From contig NZ_JAPCHX010000001.1 in NCBI RefSeq assembly GCF_026107415.2, positions 372,001 through 436,000 of the forward strand: a DNA stretch of 64,000 bases, read 5' to 3'. The DNA is from Microbacterium sp. MPKO10. GTDB lineage: Bacteria > Actinomycetota > Actinomycetes > Actinomycetales > Microbacteriaceae. A program made the translations under genes and the position numbers. The notes beneath the pieces were generated by a model that saw only the letters and a program-made list of their open reading frames with translations, was not told the DNA's origin and ran no database searches. Below, in pieces: positions 43,976 to 52,653 of the stretch (positions are counted from its first letter, which is position 1; every line of letters starts with the position of its first letter).

Positions 43976-44049
43976 TGCTTTTCTCCACGCAGACGGTGAT
44001 CAATGCAGACAGGGCTCGGATGCTGGTGCGCACACCAACGGCCAGGCCA

Positions 44050-45345
44050 CTACTCGGCTGTGACCGTGAAGCCTTCGGACTCCATGTCATCGACGACGAC
44101 CTTCTCTGTCTTCGTCAAAGCATCCCGGAGCGGCGTGCCATCGGTGACCGCCGCTGACATCGCGTCCTGGAATGCCGTGGACGCAACGTTCACGTTCGGA
44201 CCCCAGCTGATCTCGGGGATCGTGTTTGCTGCGATCTCGGCCGCGATCTTCCAGTAGTCGTCCTGCTGCGGCATAAACGTCGGCGGGTCGCTCTCGAGGG
44301 TGAGTTCCTGACCCTGAAGCGATGCCGGGTACTGTCCCTCTCGAATCTGAATTTTCAGAGCTTCGTCGGCCGTTGCCATCCACGAGGCGAACTCAGCTGC
44401 CGCCTCGACGTGCTTTGATGACGACGTCACCACGGCCGCCGAACCGCCCTGGAACGCGACAGCGGATTCACCCTCGGTCCACTGCGGGAGCGGGGCCATA
44501 GCCCAATCGCCGGCCATGTCACCGGCGACGCCGTTGAGCACGCCTGCAGCCCAAAGCCCGGCCGGCCACGAAAGGACCTTGCCGTCATTGAGCTCGGCGT
44601 TCCATTCCGGTGTGAGAAGCGGCTCGGCGAGAACGAGGTCTCGATCGATGAGATCTTGCCAGTAGTCAGCGACGGCCACCGACTTCTCGTCGTCGAAGTT
44701 GACGGTCCACTCGTCTCCGTCGACGGACCACCACTCTGCTCCAGCCTGCTGAGCGAACCCGGCAAAGCCGCCGAACTCAGCCGGAGCGAACGTTGTGATG
44801 TAGGTGTCGGGGTCAGCGTCGTGGACCTTCTGCGCAGCATCAGCGAACTCGGCCCACGTCGTCGGCACGTCGATCCCGAGCTCATCGAACCGAGCCTTGT
44901 TGTAGGTGAGTGCCTGGGGCCCGGCATCCTGCGGCACACCGTAGCTTGTGCCGTCAAACGTGGCCTGACTCCATACGCCCGGGGCGAAGTCGTCGGAGAG
45001 GTCGGAGATCTGATCGCTGATGTCAATTGCGACGCCCGCAACGATCATTGCGGGCAACGTGTTGTACTCGACGAGCGCAACGTCGGGAGCGTTTCCTGCG
45101 CGCGTCGCCGTGACCAATTTGGCCGAGGAGTCCGAGCCGCCCCCGGCATCCGTGTGCTTGACCTGGATATCAGGATGGGACGCGTTCCAGGCGTCGACGA
45201 GGGGCTTCTGCGATGTTCCCCAGGCCCAGTATTCAATGGTGACTGGGCCATCTGAGGCACCGTCACCTGATGCCGCGGAACACCCGGAGAGGGCGAGCGC
45301 GGCAGCGGCGAGTACGGCGGGGGCCATGAACTGAGAGGTGCGCAT
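44050..45345 (-). CDS. Sugar ABC transporter substrate-binding lipoprotein
   Basis: 431 residues. The Sec signal MRTSQFMAPAVLAAAALALSGC ends in a lipobox LSGC at residue 22. The mature protein is a family-1 solute-binding protein (VTIEYWAWGTSQKPLVDAWNASHPDIQV; GKVLSWPAGLWAAGVLNG). ATG at 45345 has AAGGAGA upstream; the frame continues but without a start that would give a signal peptide. It heads the operon SBP, MalF, MalG, aldo/keto reductase, GH42 and is driven by the operator-bearing promoter at 45505-45534. Confidence 0.94.
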   Translation of the reverse strand: MRTSQFMAPAVLAAAALALSGCSAASGDGASDGPVTIEYWAWGTSQKPLVDAWNASHPDIQVKHTDAGGGSDSSAKLVTATRAGNAPDVALVEYNTLPAMIVAGVAIDISDQISDLSDDFAPGVWSQATFDGTSYGVPQDAGPQALTYNKARFDELGIDVPTTWAEFADAAQKVHDADPDTYITTFAPAEFGGFAGFAQQAGAEWWSVDGDEWTVNFDDEKSVAVADYWQDLIDRDLVLAEPLLTPEWNAELNDGKVLSWPAGLWAAGVLNGVAGDMAGDWAMAPLPQWTEGESAVAFQGGSAAVVTSSSKHVEAAAEFASWMATADEALKIQIREGQYPASLQGQELTLESDPPTFMPQQDDYWKIAAEIAANTIPEISWGPNVNVASTAFQDAMSAAVTDGTPLRDALTKTEKVVVDDMESEGFTVTAE

Positions 45346-45730
45346 GGAGCATCTCCTTCGATGCGTTGTCTTTGGAAGGCGACCGGATGCAGTTGAAGCC
45401 GCCCGTCGCGTTTCTACGTATGTGCAGTCCGAGTGAGCTCTCCATCCCGCTTGTGACGGAACGTTGAACACCCTCTCTTGGGAGAGAAGACCTCGGTGCC
45501 GACAATAGTTACACAGTGAAACTATCTCCGTCAAGGGTTCTGCGTCGAAACGTTTGCACAAATCGCCGAAACCGTGACCCACGCCGCCCAGCGACGCCCT
45601 GCGAAATTGTGCGATTGACGCGACTTGGCGAGGGTGCGGGTGCTTCGCTGATCATGACAGCGTTAGTATCAGGCTGAAACAGTGCTGTGGCAGCAGTGGT
45701 GCTGCCCACCACATGACGACAGGAGATGTG
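45346..45730. other. Divergent control region between the CUT1 operon and a ROK gene
   Basis: This 385-base region carries no gene. It holds the promoter and operator of the CUT1 operon (45505-45534) and a long, about 160-base, untranslated leader on that side. On the ROK side, a TAGTAT -10-like hexamer (45664-45669) and a GGCAGCA/TGCTGCC hairpin (45689-45706) lie just upstream of the AGGAG ribosome site at 45721. Nothing else was recognised. Confidence 0.55.
45505..45534 (-). promoter_or_regulatory. Promoter of the CUT1/GH42 operon with embedded 21-bp palindromic operator
   Basis: TTGACG (45529-45534) and TAACTA (45506-45511) are 17 bases apart on the minus strand, an excellent sigma-70 promoter. 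The spacer and -10 form a palindrome (45505-45525) with outer arms ATAGTT/AACTAT and inner arms CAC/GTG. A protein bound here would block RNA polymerase. The same core recurs before the GH36 gene at 49124-49143. The ROK protein encoded next to it is the leading candidate ligand. Confidence 0.8.
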
Positions 45731-46921
45731 ATGCCCCCACGTCGACCACTCCTCGCTCGGGCTGAGCGCACAGTGCTCCGCGAGGTGCTCGTTCATGGCT
45801 CTCTGCCACGCGCCGAACTTGCTCGGCGTCTTGGGCTGTCGAGGGCGACACTGACACGCGCGACGCGCGCACTGGTCAACGGCCATCTACTGACGGAGGC
45901 AGCGCCTGAACGGCGCTCGACGACCGGCCGACCGTCGGAGATGCTTCAGTTAGAAACCGACACCTACCGATTTCTCGGGTTCAAACTCACCGGCGATCGA
46001 CTGTACGCAGTGGTCACAGACCTCAGCGCCCGCGTGCTCTTCTCTGCAGACGAGCCACTCGCCACCGCGGAGGTCTCAGACGTCGTCGCACAGATCGCCG
46101 CGATGACGCGCCGCGTTGAGAATCGGCATCCGGGCATCACCGCGATCGGTGTCTGCCTCGCGGGCGACATCGTCTTTGACGGCGACGATCCCGTCGTCAT
46201 GCAGTCGGCCTTCCTCGGTTGGGATGGGGTGCGTCTCGGATCCCTCGTGCACGAGGCCACGGGGTACACATGCGCGGTGCAGAACGACGTTCTCGCGCTC
46301 ACGACAGCGGAGCACTGGTTCGGCGCCGGCGCCGGCCTGTCATCGATGGCGCTCATCACCGTCGGAACAGGAATCGGCTGCGGTCTCGTCATACACAATG
46401 CCACCGTCACCGGCGCTCATGGCCGCGCCGGACGACTGAGCCACGTTATCGTCGACTCCGGAGGCCCCATTTGCGGCAAGGGCCACCGCGGGTGTGCGTC
46501 GAGCTACCTCGTCAACGAGGCAATCGTCGGTGCCGTCGGCGGGCACTCGCTCGACTACGAGCAGGTCGTCGCCATGGCCCGCTCCGATGACCGCGCAGCA
46601 CGTCGCGCTTTCGACGACGCCGGAAAGGCACTGGGCGCGCTGATCGCTTTTGTCGTAAATGCGATCGACCCCGAGAAAGTCATCCTGTCGGGAGATGGAC
46701 TCGCCGTCTACGAGTTCGCCGCACGAGAGGTACATGACGCTCTGAACCGGAACCTCGAGGCCGAGCAGGAGGTTGACCTCGACGTGCAGCCGTTCGACTT
46801 CTCGGAATGGGCACGCGCTGGAGCAGTACTCGCCATCACCGAGCTCTTCTCACCTGCGGGCGCCGCGCACGCGCGACGTGCTGCAGCGCCCGCAGATACC
46901 CCGACCGCTACAGCCCCGTGA
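45731..46921 (+). CDS. ROK-family transcriptional regulator with altered zinc motif
   Basis: 396 residues. An N-terminal MarR-like winged helix (about 10-60; SLPRAELARRLGLSRATLTRATRAL) precedes a ROK sugar-kinase-like fold with VGTGIGCGLVI near 211. His238 matches the zinc-site histidine, but the usual CxCGxxGC loop reads PICGKGHRGC (246-255), so the first cysteine is missing. ATG at 45731 has AGGAG five bases upstream. It is divergent from the CUT1 operon and convergent with the GH36 gene, overlapping that gene's end by 14 bases. Repression relieved by a sugar is the usual mode. Confidence 0.9.
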   Translation: MPPRRPLLARAERTVLREVLVHGSLPRAELARRLGLSRATLTRATRALVNGHLLTEAAPERRSTTGRPSEMLQLETDTYRFLGFKLTGDRLYAVVTDLSARVLFSADEPLATAEVSDVVAQIAAMTRRVENRHPGITAIGVCLAGDIVFDGDDPVVMQSAFLGWDGVRLGSLVHEATGYTCAVQNDVLALTTAEHWFGAGAGLSSMALITVGTGIGCGLVIHNATVTGAHGRAGRLSHVIVDSGGPICGKGHRGCASSYLVNEAIVGAVGGHSLDYEQVVAMARSDDRAARRAFDDAGKALGALIAFVVNAIDPEKVILSGDGLAVYEFAAREVHDALNRNLEAEQEVDLDVQPFDFSEWARAGAVLAITELFSPAGAAHARRAAAPADTPTATAP

Positions 46922-49088
46922 TGTGAGCGAGAGCGGCGTGCTCAACATGCAGAGGCGGAACCTGGATTCCGACCAGACCGAGCGCTCGCCCCGTGAGCTC
47001 GAGGCCCCCGTCTCGCTGCCAGGCGGGTGTCGACGCGGTAATCGTGCGCGGAGCATCGGGGCCGACCGCGGCCACGCGATACCGGCGCTCCGGATCCAGG
47101 CCGGGGATGCGGATAACACTCGGCGGCCACGCTGCAGGTCGGGCGCACATGGCGATCTCGATCAACGCCTCTGAGGCGTCCTCCGCCCTGATTCCGGATA
47201 CGACAACGGCGTCATCCGGCGCGTCCGGGCGCACAACCGTCCCTGTGTGAATGAGAGACCGGAACCGCTTGTGCAGTGCAATCCACTCTCGCAGTTCCGC
47301 ACGCTCGGCATCCGTCGCCTGTGCGATGTTCCATTCGACACCGAGATGCCCGATGAGCGCGGTGGTGGCGCGAAACGACAGATCGTGCGTGCGAGACGTT
47401 GTATGTGAGCGCGGCCCGGCAATGTGGTTGCCCACGAGCTCGGGAGGCAGCAGTTGGGCAGTCCAGCGCAGAATCTGCTGGCGCTCAAGAGGATCGATGC
47501 AGTCGCTTGCCCAGACCCGGTCCGTGAACTCAAGGACCCCCAGGTCGACCCGCGCGCCGCCTGACGAACACGATTCGATCTCGAGACCCGGATGCCGTCT
47601 CTTCAGTTCCTCGAGAAGCCGGTAGACCGCTGCCGTCTGCTCGTGTGTGCCAGCGGCTCCTGCTCGTGCGGTCGATCCTGGCTCGATCAGATCGCGATTG
47701 TGGTCCCATTTGATGTAGTCGATCTTGTATTCGGAGACGAGGCTGGAGATCCGTGCGAGGAGGTACTCATACGCCTCGGGAATTGCGACGTTGAGAACCT
47801 GCTGGCTGCGCGCTTCGAGCGGCATCCGCCCCCCTGTCTGCATGATCCATTCCGGATGCTGTCGGGCGAGGTCGGAGTCAGGGTTGACCATCTCCGGCTC
47901 GAACCAGAGGCCGAATTCCATGCCACGCTCGCGAACGCGCTCCACCAGCGGACTGAGGCCGTCGGGCCAGACACCCTCATCGACGTACCAGTCGCCGAGG
48001 CCGGCGTCATCGCTGCGACGGTGGCGGAACCAGCCGTCATCGAGCACGTAACGTTCAACACCCACTTCTGCGGCACGGTCTGCGAGCTCGAGCAACGTGT
48101 CGAGGCGATGATTGAAATACACGGCCTCCCAGACGTTCAGCGTCACGGGTCTGTCAGCTGTCGGATGCTGCGGACGCGAGCGCAGGTACGCATGAAAGCG
48201 AGCCGCCTGCTCATCCAGACCGACGCCGTACGACCCGTAGACCCACGGCGTCGAATAGCTCTCTGCCGCTGACAACGCGACCTCGCCTGGCAGCAGAAGC
48301 TCGCCTCCACCGAGCAGAGTGTGCCCGTTGTTGTGGCGCTCGACATAGGAAAGATGATTACCGCTCCACCCCACGTGGAGACCCCATACCTCGCCCGACT
48401 GGAATCCGAACGAACGCTCACCGGCCACAAGCACTGTCGCGGCATCAGCGCCCGTCCGTCCTCGACGCGACTCTCTCAGATGCGTTCCCGCGACAATGTC
48501 TCGACGCTGCGGAACCCGCTCCTTCGCCCACCGTCCTGTCTGATCGAGAATCTCGTGGGCGACAGGGGGAACAGGCAACGTGACGGCAAGCCGGTCAACC
48601 GTGTACCCCGAATCTGCCGTGTTGCTGACTTCGGCACGGGCACGCAGCAGCCCCGATTCCGTGAGCTCGACGATCACGGTGAGCTCAAGACCCGCTGTCG
48701 CGTCGGATCCGCGGCTCGTTAGCGTCTTCTCGTGCACTTCGTGCCTCACATCGACAAATTTGGGCGACCAGGCCGAGCCGTCGACACGGTGCCCCTGAAG
48801 GCCCGGTGCACCCAACCAGCCCGTACTTGCCTCGGGAACGATTCCGACTCGCCGGGGGCTGTCGACCGAGTTGTCGAGCCGGGGCTCCGTCGCCGCGAGC
48901 ACCTCGTGCAGCGCGTCGTCGTCGAGTTCTCCGAGGTCGGCTCCCCAGTACACGATCGACGGCATTGCGCCGCTGTCGGCTGTGATGATGACACTCACGC
49001 CTCCCGCTCGCAGGTGCCGCGCGACATCGGCGTCGTGACGGGGACCTCCATCGACGGCGGAGAGTGTGTGAGATGACAGCTCTGTCAT
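46908..49088 (-). CDS. GH36 alpha-galactosidase (canonical)
   Basis: 726 residues, no signal peptide, full-length for the family. An N-terminal beta-supersandwich (1-310) precedes a TIM barrel with YVLDDGWFRHRRSDDAGLGDW (347-367), GLWFEPEMVNPDSDL (393-407), the nucleophile Asp462 in YIKWDHNR and the acid/base Asp515 in ESCSSGGARVD. All signature residues of tetrameric bacterial alpha-galactosidases of the melibiose/raffinose type are present. It is transcribed alone from an operator-bearing promoter shared in type with the CUT1 operon. Confidence 0.95.
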   Translation of the reverse strand: MTELSSHTLSAVDGGPRHDADVARHLRAGGVSVIITADSGAMPSIVYWGADLGELDDDALHEVLAATEPRLDNSVDSPRRVGIVPEASTGWLGAPGLQGHRVDGSAWSPKFVDVRHEVHEKTLTSRGSDATAGLELTVIVELTESGLLRARAEVSNTADSGYTVDRLAVTLPVPPVAHEILDQTGRWAKERVPQRRDIVAGTHLRESRRGRTGADAATVLVAGERSFGFQSGEVWGLHVGWSGNHLSYVERHNNGHTLLGGGELLLPGEVALSAAESYSTPWVYGSYGVGLDEQAARFHAYLRSRPQHPTADRPVTLNVWEAVYFNHRLDTLLELADRAAEVGVERYVLDDGWFRHRRSDDAGLGDWYVDEGVWPDGLSPLVERVRERGMEFGLWFEPEMVNPDSDLARQHPEWIMQTGGRMPLEARSQQVLNVAIPEAYEYLLARISSLVSEYKIDYIKWDHNRDLIEPGSTARAGAAGTHEQTAAVYRLLEELKRRHPGLEIESCSSGGARVDLGVLEFTDRVWASDCIDPLERQQILRWTAQLLPPELVGNHIAGPRSHTTSRTHDLSFRATTALIGHLGVEWNIAQATDAERAELREWIALHKRFRSLIHTGTVVRPDAPDDAVVVSGIRAEDASEALIEIAMCARPAAWPPSVIRIPGLDPERRYRVAAVGPDAPRTITASTPAWQRDGGLELTGRALGLVGIQVPPLHVEHAALAHITGL

Positions 49089-49123
49089 GTGGTGCCTTTC
49101 GCGCGGGTTTCGATGATCCGACT

Positions 49124-49154
49124 ATGTTACACACTGAAACTAACTTTTTGACCA
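49124..49154 (-). promoter_or_regulatory. Promoter/operator of the GH36 gene
   Basis: On the minus strand TAACAT (49124-49129) serves as -10 and GTCAAA (49147-49152) as a weak -35 with 17-base spacing. The spacer holds AGTTTCAGTGTGTAAC, which matches the corresponding part of the CUT1 promoter at 15 of 16 bases. Upstream, TGGTCAAAAAGTTA (49141-49154) exactly matches 38938-38951. This supports co-regulation of the three minus-strand units. Confidence 0.7.
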
Positions 49155-49225
49155 GACCCACGCTCAGCCCACCGCGTCACCAGTCGCGAGGTAGACTCAA
49201 CTCCAAGGGCATCGTCGAAAGGCTC

Positions 49226-49260
49226 TCGACACTTACTTCAGTAGCTTTATAAAGCGCGGT
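49226..49260 (+). promoter_or_regulatory. Promoter of the second ROK gene, with palindrome over the -10
   Basis: TCGACA (49226-49231) and TATAAA (49248-49253) are 16 bases apart. GCTTTATAAAGC (49244-49255) is a perfect 12-base palindrome centred on the -10, and CTTAC/GTAAG arms flank it more widely. Transcription would start near 49260, less than ten bases before the ATG, so translation is close to leaderless. Confidence 0.55.
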
Positions 49261-49268
49261 AAGTTACC

Positions 49269-50492
49269 ATGGATGCTGTGCCAGCACCCTCTCGCCGCCG
49301 CGGGTCGTCCCGCGGGAAAATCCTCGACCTCATCAGGTCAACCGGCCCCGTCAGCCGCGTCGAACTTGCGGAGATGACCGGGCTGACGCAGGCGACGGTT
49401 TCGACGTGCGTTCGCGATCTTCTGCACGATGGTCTGGTCTCTGAGACCGGCCGTGGCGCTTCCACCGGTGGCAAGCCACGCACCTCCCTCGAGATCAACC
49501 CAGCATCGCGTCTCGGCATCGGTCTGCACATCGGTCGGGATTACACGACGTACATCGTCGCCGACCTCGCCGGGACAGTGATCGGGCGCCTCCGCGTGCC
49601 CGGAGTTGGCGACTCCGAGCCTGAGCCCGCGATTGAGCGCATGGCCGCTGATATCGAGCAGTTGCTCAGCGGCCTGGACGTCGACCGAGATGCCGTCGTG
49701 GGCATCGGCGTTGCGACGCCCGGACCCATTGACCGTAACGCGGGAGCCATCATGGGCGCGCCCGCGCTCGCGGCGTGGACCGGGTTCCCCACAGCAGAAA
49801 CGCTCTCCGAGGCAACGGGATTCACCTGCACGTTCGACAACGATGCGACCGCTGCCGCGATCGGCGAGTTCTGGCTTGGCGCCACCGGCGACTACAACAC
49901 ATACGCTTCCGTCTATATGGGGGCGGGCATCGGTGTGGGCATCGTGATCGACGGCACGATTTACCACGGACAGCAGGCGAACGTCGGCGAGCTCGGTCAC
50001 GTCACGGTCGATGCGATGGGGCCGACATGCACGTGCGGAAATGTCGGTTGCGTCGAGCTCTACGCCGGGCCCCAGGCGGTGGTCGATGCCGCGCTGGATG
50101 CTGTCAGCCGGGGAGACCTCGAGATGGCGTTCACCGGTCAAGTCACGACGGACTTCGCGCGTCTCGCTGACCTCGCTGCTCGCGGTGACGCGACAGCATC
50201 CGCGATCTTTGCCCGTTCCGCCGAGTACCTCGCCGCCGCCGTCGTGTCGATGGTGAATCTCATCGACGTGCAACTCATTGTCCTCGCCGGAAGCGCCTTC
50301 CAGACCCTCGGCAGCCTCTATGCGCGCACGATTGCCGAGCGACTCGACGAGCGCGCCTTCGCTCGCGCGGTACAGCGCGTTGACGTGCGCATGTCCGTCA
50401 ACGGCACCGATGCGGCCGCTCTCGGCGCCGCGACGCTCGTGCTGCAGGATCGTCTCTCACCTCGTTCCCTTGCATCCATCACTCTTGCCTGA
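49269..50492 (+). CDS. ROK-family transcriptional regulator
   Basis: 407 residues. Winged helix at about 15-65 (GPVSRVELAEMTGLTQATVSTCVRDL) and ROK domain with MGAGIGVGIVI near 217, the GELGH zinc histidine near 241 and an intact CTCGNVGC zinc loop near 254-261. All ROK hallmarks are present. It lacks a clear ribosome site, in keeping with the short leader predicted. It is co-directional with the BadF-type kinase gene 13 bases later and probably co-transcribed, suggesting a sugar- or amino-sugar-linked signal. Confidence 0.92.
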   Translation: MDAVPAPSRRRGSSRGKILDLIRSTGPVSRVELAEMTGLTQATVSTCVRDLLHDGLVSETGRGASTGGKPRTSLEINPASRLGIGLHIGRDYTTYIVADLAGTVIGRLRVPGVGDSEPEPAIERMAADIEQLLSGLDVDRDAVVGIGVATPGPIDRNAGAIMGAPALAAWTGFPTAETLSEATGFTCTFDNDATAAAIGEFWLGATGDYNTYASVYMGAGIGVGIVIDGTIYHGQQANVGELGHVTVDAMGPTCTCGNVGCVELYAGPQAVVDAALDAVSRGDLEMAFTGQVTTDFARLADLAARGDATASAIFARSAEYLAAAVVSMVNLIDVQLIVLAGSAFQTLGSLYARTIAERLDERAFARAVQRVDVRMSVNGTDAAALGAATLVLQDRLSPRSLASITLA

Positions 50493-50505
50493 CACGAAAG
50501 CACAC

Positions 50506-51441
50506 ATGACTCACATCACTCGACTCAGTCTCGACGGCGGCCAATCAGGTGTCCGTTTGCGCGGGATCACCGATGGGGGGCGCGAGCTGACAGCATCCGC
50601 GCCCGGCGTACTCACCGACAGACCGGTGCTCGACCAGATGGCAGACGAGGTGCGCGCGTTCGCCGACACGCACGACGCCACGTGCGCCGAGGTTGCTGTC
50701 GGCGTCTCAGGGCTGACGCCCGCAGCGACGACGCCCGAGAAGTTTCTCAGCGCTCTCCGGCATTTGGGCGTGCGTCGCGTCGCCGTCGCGCACGACTCGG
50801 TCAGCGGCTACCTCGCCGCCAATGACACCGAGCCCGGCGTCATGCTCGCGGTCGGAACGGGCGTCGTCGTGCTCGCGGTCACGGAGGTCGGCGTCGCGAA
50901 GGTCGACGGCTGGGGCAACCTCATCGGCGACGCCGGCAGCGGGTACTGGGTGGGGCGCGCCGGGCTCGCCGCCGTGATGCGCGCATTCGACGGGAGGGGC
51001 GCAGCAACGGCGCTGGCCGAACAGGCGGAGCGGGCGTTCGGGCCACTCGACGAGCTCTACATGGTGCTGCAATCCGACCCGCGCCGCGTCTCGCGCATCG
51101 CGTCCTTCTGCCGGACCACCGTCGACGCCGCACGCGCCGGCGATGGGGTCGCGACACACATTGTGCGCGAGGCTGCAGCCGAACTGGCACACTCCGCACG
51201 GTCGGCACTCGTTCGCGCGGGCTGGTCAGAAGGCGGGAAGACGCGCGTCAGCGCCGTGGGATCACTGCCGACCAAATCAGAATTCTTCCGCACGCACCTT
51301 GAAGAGGCTCTGCGAGAAAAGGGGCTCGGCGGTGCCGTGCAGCCGCCACTGCACACGGAGCCGATCGACGGCGTCGCCGCACTGCTCGACGTCGCTGACC
51401 AGCATCCGCTCGAATCGCATATCGCACGGGCATCGATCTGA
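50506..51441 (+). CDS. BadF/BadG/BcrA-type ATPase, N-acetylglucosamine kinase-like
   Basis: 311-residue actin-like ATPase. LSLDGGQSGVRLRGI (8-22) is the phosphate-1 motif, VAVGVSGL and VAHDSVSGYLAA (103-114) follow, then MLAVGTGVVVLAV (122-134) and the phosphate-2/adenosine elements GNLIGDAGSGYWVGR (145-159). The pattern matches eukaryote-type N-acetylglucosamine kinases and related sugar kinases. ATG at 50506 gives the standard N-terminus. Together with the ROK gene it could phosphorylate a sugar or amino sugar; the exact substrate is not determinable. Confidence 0.85.
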   Translation: MTHITRLSLDGGQSGVRLRGITDGGRELTASAPGVLTDRPVLDQMADEVRAFADTHDATCAEVAVGVSGLTPAATTPEKFLSALRHLGVRRVAVAHDSVSGYLAANDTEPGVMLAVGTGVVVLAVTEVGVAKVDGWGNLIGDAGSGYWVGRAGLAAVMRAFDGRGAATALAEQAERAFGPLDELYMVLQSDPRRVSRIASFCRTTVDAARAGDGVATHIVREAAAELAHSARSALVRAGWSEGGKTRVSAVGSLPTKSEFFRTHLEEALREKGLGGAVQPPLHTEPIDGVAALLDVADQHPLESHIARASI

Positions 51442-51485
51442 GGGCACGGCGCCGGTAAGCTCATTTCAGCAACCCAAGGAGCATT

Positions 51486-52421
51486 GTGAGCGCATCAGGA
51501 GGCAACAAGGCGATCATCGCCGCGTTCTCGGCAAACCTCGGGATCGCGATCACCAAGTTCGTCGCGTGGGGCCTGTCGGGTTCCGCGTCCATGCTTGCCG
51601 AAGGGGTCCACTCGGTCGCGGACTCGGGAAATCAGCTGCTTCTGCTCGTCGGCGGGCGCCGTGCGCGTAAGGACGCTGACCGTGAGCATCCGTTTGGGTA
51701 TGGCCGCGAGCGCTACGTCTACGCGTTCGTCGTTGCGATCATCCTGTTCAGCGTCGGCGGCGTGTTCTCGATCTATGAGGGCATCAATAAGCTGCAGCAT
51801 CCGCACGAGCTCACGATGTGGTGGCTGCCGATCGCCGTGCTGGCCGTGGCGATCGTGCTCGAAAGCTTCTCGCTGCGCACGGCCATTGCCGAGTCGAACC
51901 CGCTGCGCGGCGACCGCTCATGGGCGCAGTTCGTGCGCCGCGCCAAGGCTCCCGAGCTGCCCGTCGTGCTGCTCGAAGACGTCGCCGCGCTGCTCGGTCT
52001 GGTGTTTGCGCTGCTCGGCGTTGGGCTCACGGTGATCACCGGCAACCCGGTCTTCGACGCGATCGGCACTCTGTTCATCGGAACGCTTCTGGTCGTCGTC
52101 GCCGTGATTCTCGGCATCGAAACGAAGAGTCTGCTTGTCGGTGAGGGCGCAACGGCCGAGGATCGCGAGCGCATCGTCGCGGCGATCACCTCGGGCACCG
52201 AGATCGAGGAGCTCATCCACATCAAGACGCTGTATCTCGGCCCCGAAGAGCTGCTCGTCGCCGCGAAGCTCGGCTTTCCGCGCGAGGCGACGCTCGACGA
52301 CGTCGCGTCGGGCATCGACGCCATCGAACGCCGCGTCCGTGATGCGGTGCCGGTGGCACGCGTGCTGTATTTCGAGCCCGACATTTACCGGCCGGATGCT
52401 GTGAGGCGCCCTGCCGGCTGA
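51486..52421 (+). CDS. Cation diffusion facilitator family transporter
   Basis: 311 residues: six membrane helices (1-215) and a cytoplasmic C-terminal domain (220-305, EELIHIKTLYLGPEELLVAAKLGFP). Metal-site motif HSVADSGNQ (about 41-49) lies in helix 2 and a second in helix 5 (FDAIGTLFIGTLLV). It exports divalent cations such as Zn2+, Fe2+ or Mn2+ in exchange for protons. Within the family it resembles the longer FieF/YdfM-like members with a His-containing loop EHPFGYGRERYVYAF. GTG at 51486 has AAGGAG upstream. Confidence 0.92.
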   Translation: MSASGGNKAIIAAFSANLGIAITKFVAWGLSGSASMLAEGVHSVADSGNQLLLLVGGRRARKDADREHPFGYGRERYVYAFVVAIILFSVGGVFSIYEGINKLQHPHELTMWWLPIAVLAVAIVLESFSLRTAIAESNPLRGDRSWAQFVRRAKAPELPVVLLEDVAALLGLVFALLGVGLTVITGNPVFDAIGTLFIGTLLVVVAVILGIETKSLLVGEGATAEDRERIVAAITSGTEIEELIHIKTLYLGPEELLVAAKLGFPREATLDDVASGIDAIERRVRDAVPVARVLYFEPDIYRPDAVRRPAG

Positions 52422-52423
52422 AT

Positions 52424-52500
52424 CCGGCTGAGCCCGTTGATCCTCGCTGAGCCCGGCTGCGCCCGTTGATCCTCGCTGAGCCCGGCTGAGCCCCGCTGAG
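52424..52500. repeat. 29-bp tandem repeat after the cation transporter gene
   Basis: A 29-base unit beginning CCGGCTG occurs at 52424, 52453 and (partial) 52482, with one substitution between the first two copies. Within each unit CGCTGAGCCC is itself repeated in degenerate form. It begins at the stop codon, so slippage here would leave the protein unaffected. There are no spacers, so it is not CRISPR. Confidence 0.8.
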
Positions 52501-52524
52501 CTCCGCGACCCCGGGAACCCTCAT

Positions 52525-52588
52525 TTCGTGCCACGTGTGCGTTTGCACTCTTGATCCTTCGGATGCGCACACAAGAACGCGGCACGAA
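52525..52588. other. Long imperfect hairpin between convergent genes
   Basis: Outer arms TTCGTGCC (52525-52532) and GGCACGAA (52581-52588), and inner arms GTGTGCG (52535-52541) and CGCACAC (52566-52572), pair around a 24-base loop. There is no T-tract. It lies between the cation transporter gene and the convergent response regulator and may end both transcripts or be a mobile or regulatory RNA-like palindrome. Confidence 0.55.
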
Positions 52589-52653
52589 TTCGGGACAGCG
52601 ACGGGGCGCGGAAGGCGCAGGGTCAGATACAACGTCCGCGACAGGAATAAGCC

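Noticed and set aside
42866-43999. 377-codon plus-strand open frame
   Set aside because: Antisense to the MalF-like permease; its charged repeats are the complement of membrane-helix codons.
52424-52500. Possible CRISPR array
   Set aside because: The 29-base units are directly adjacent without unique spacers, only 2.6 copies exist, and no cas genes are in the window.
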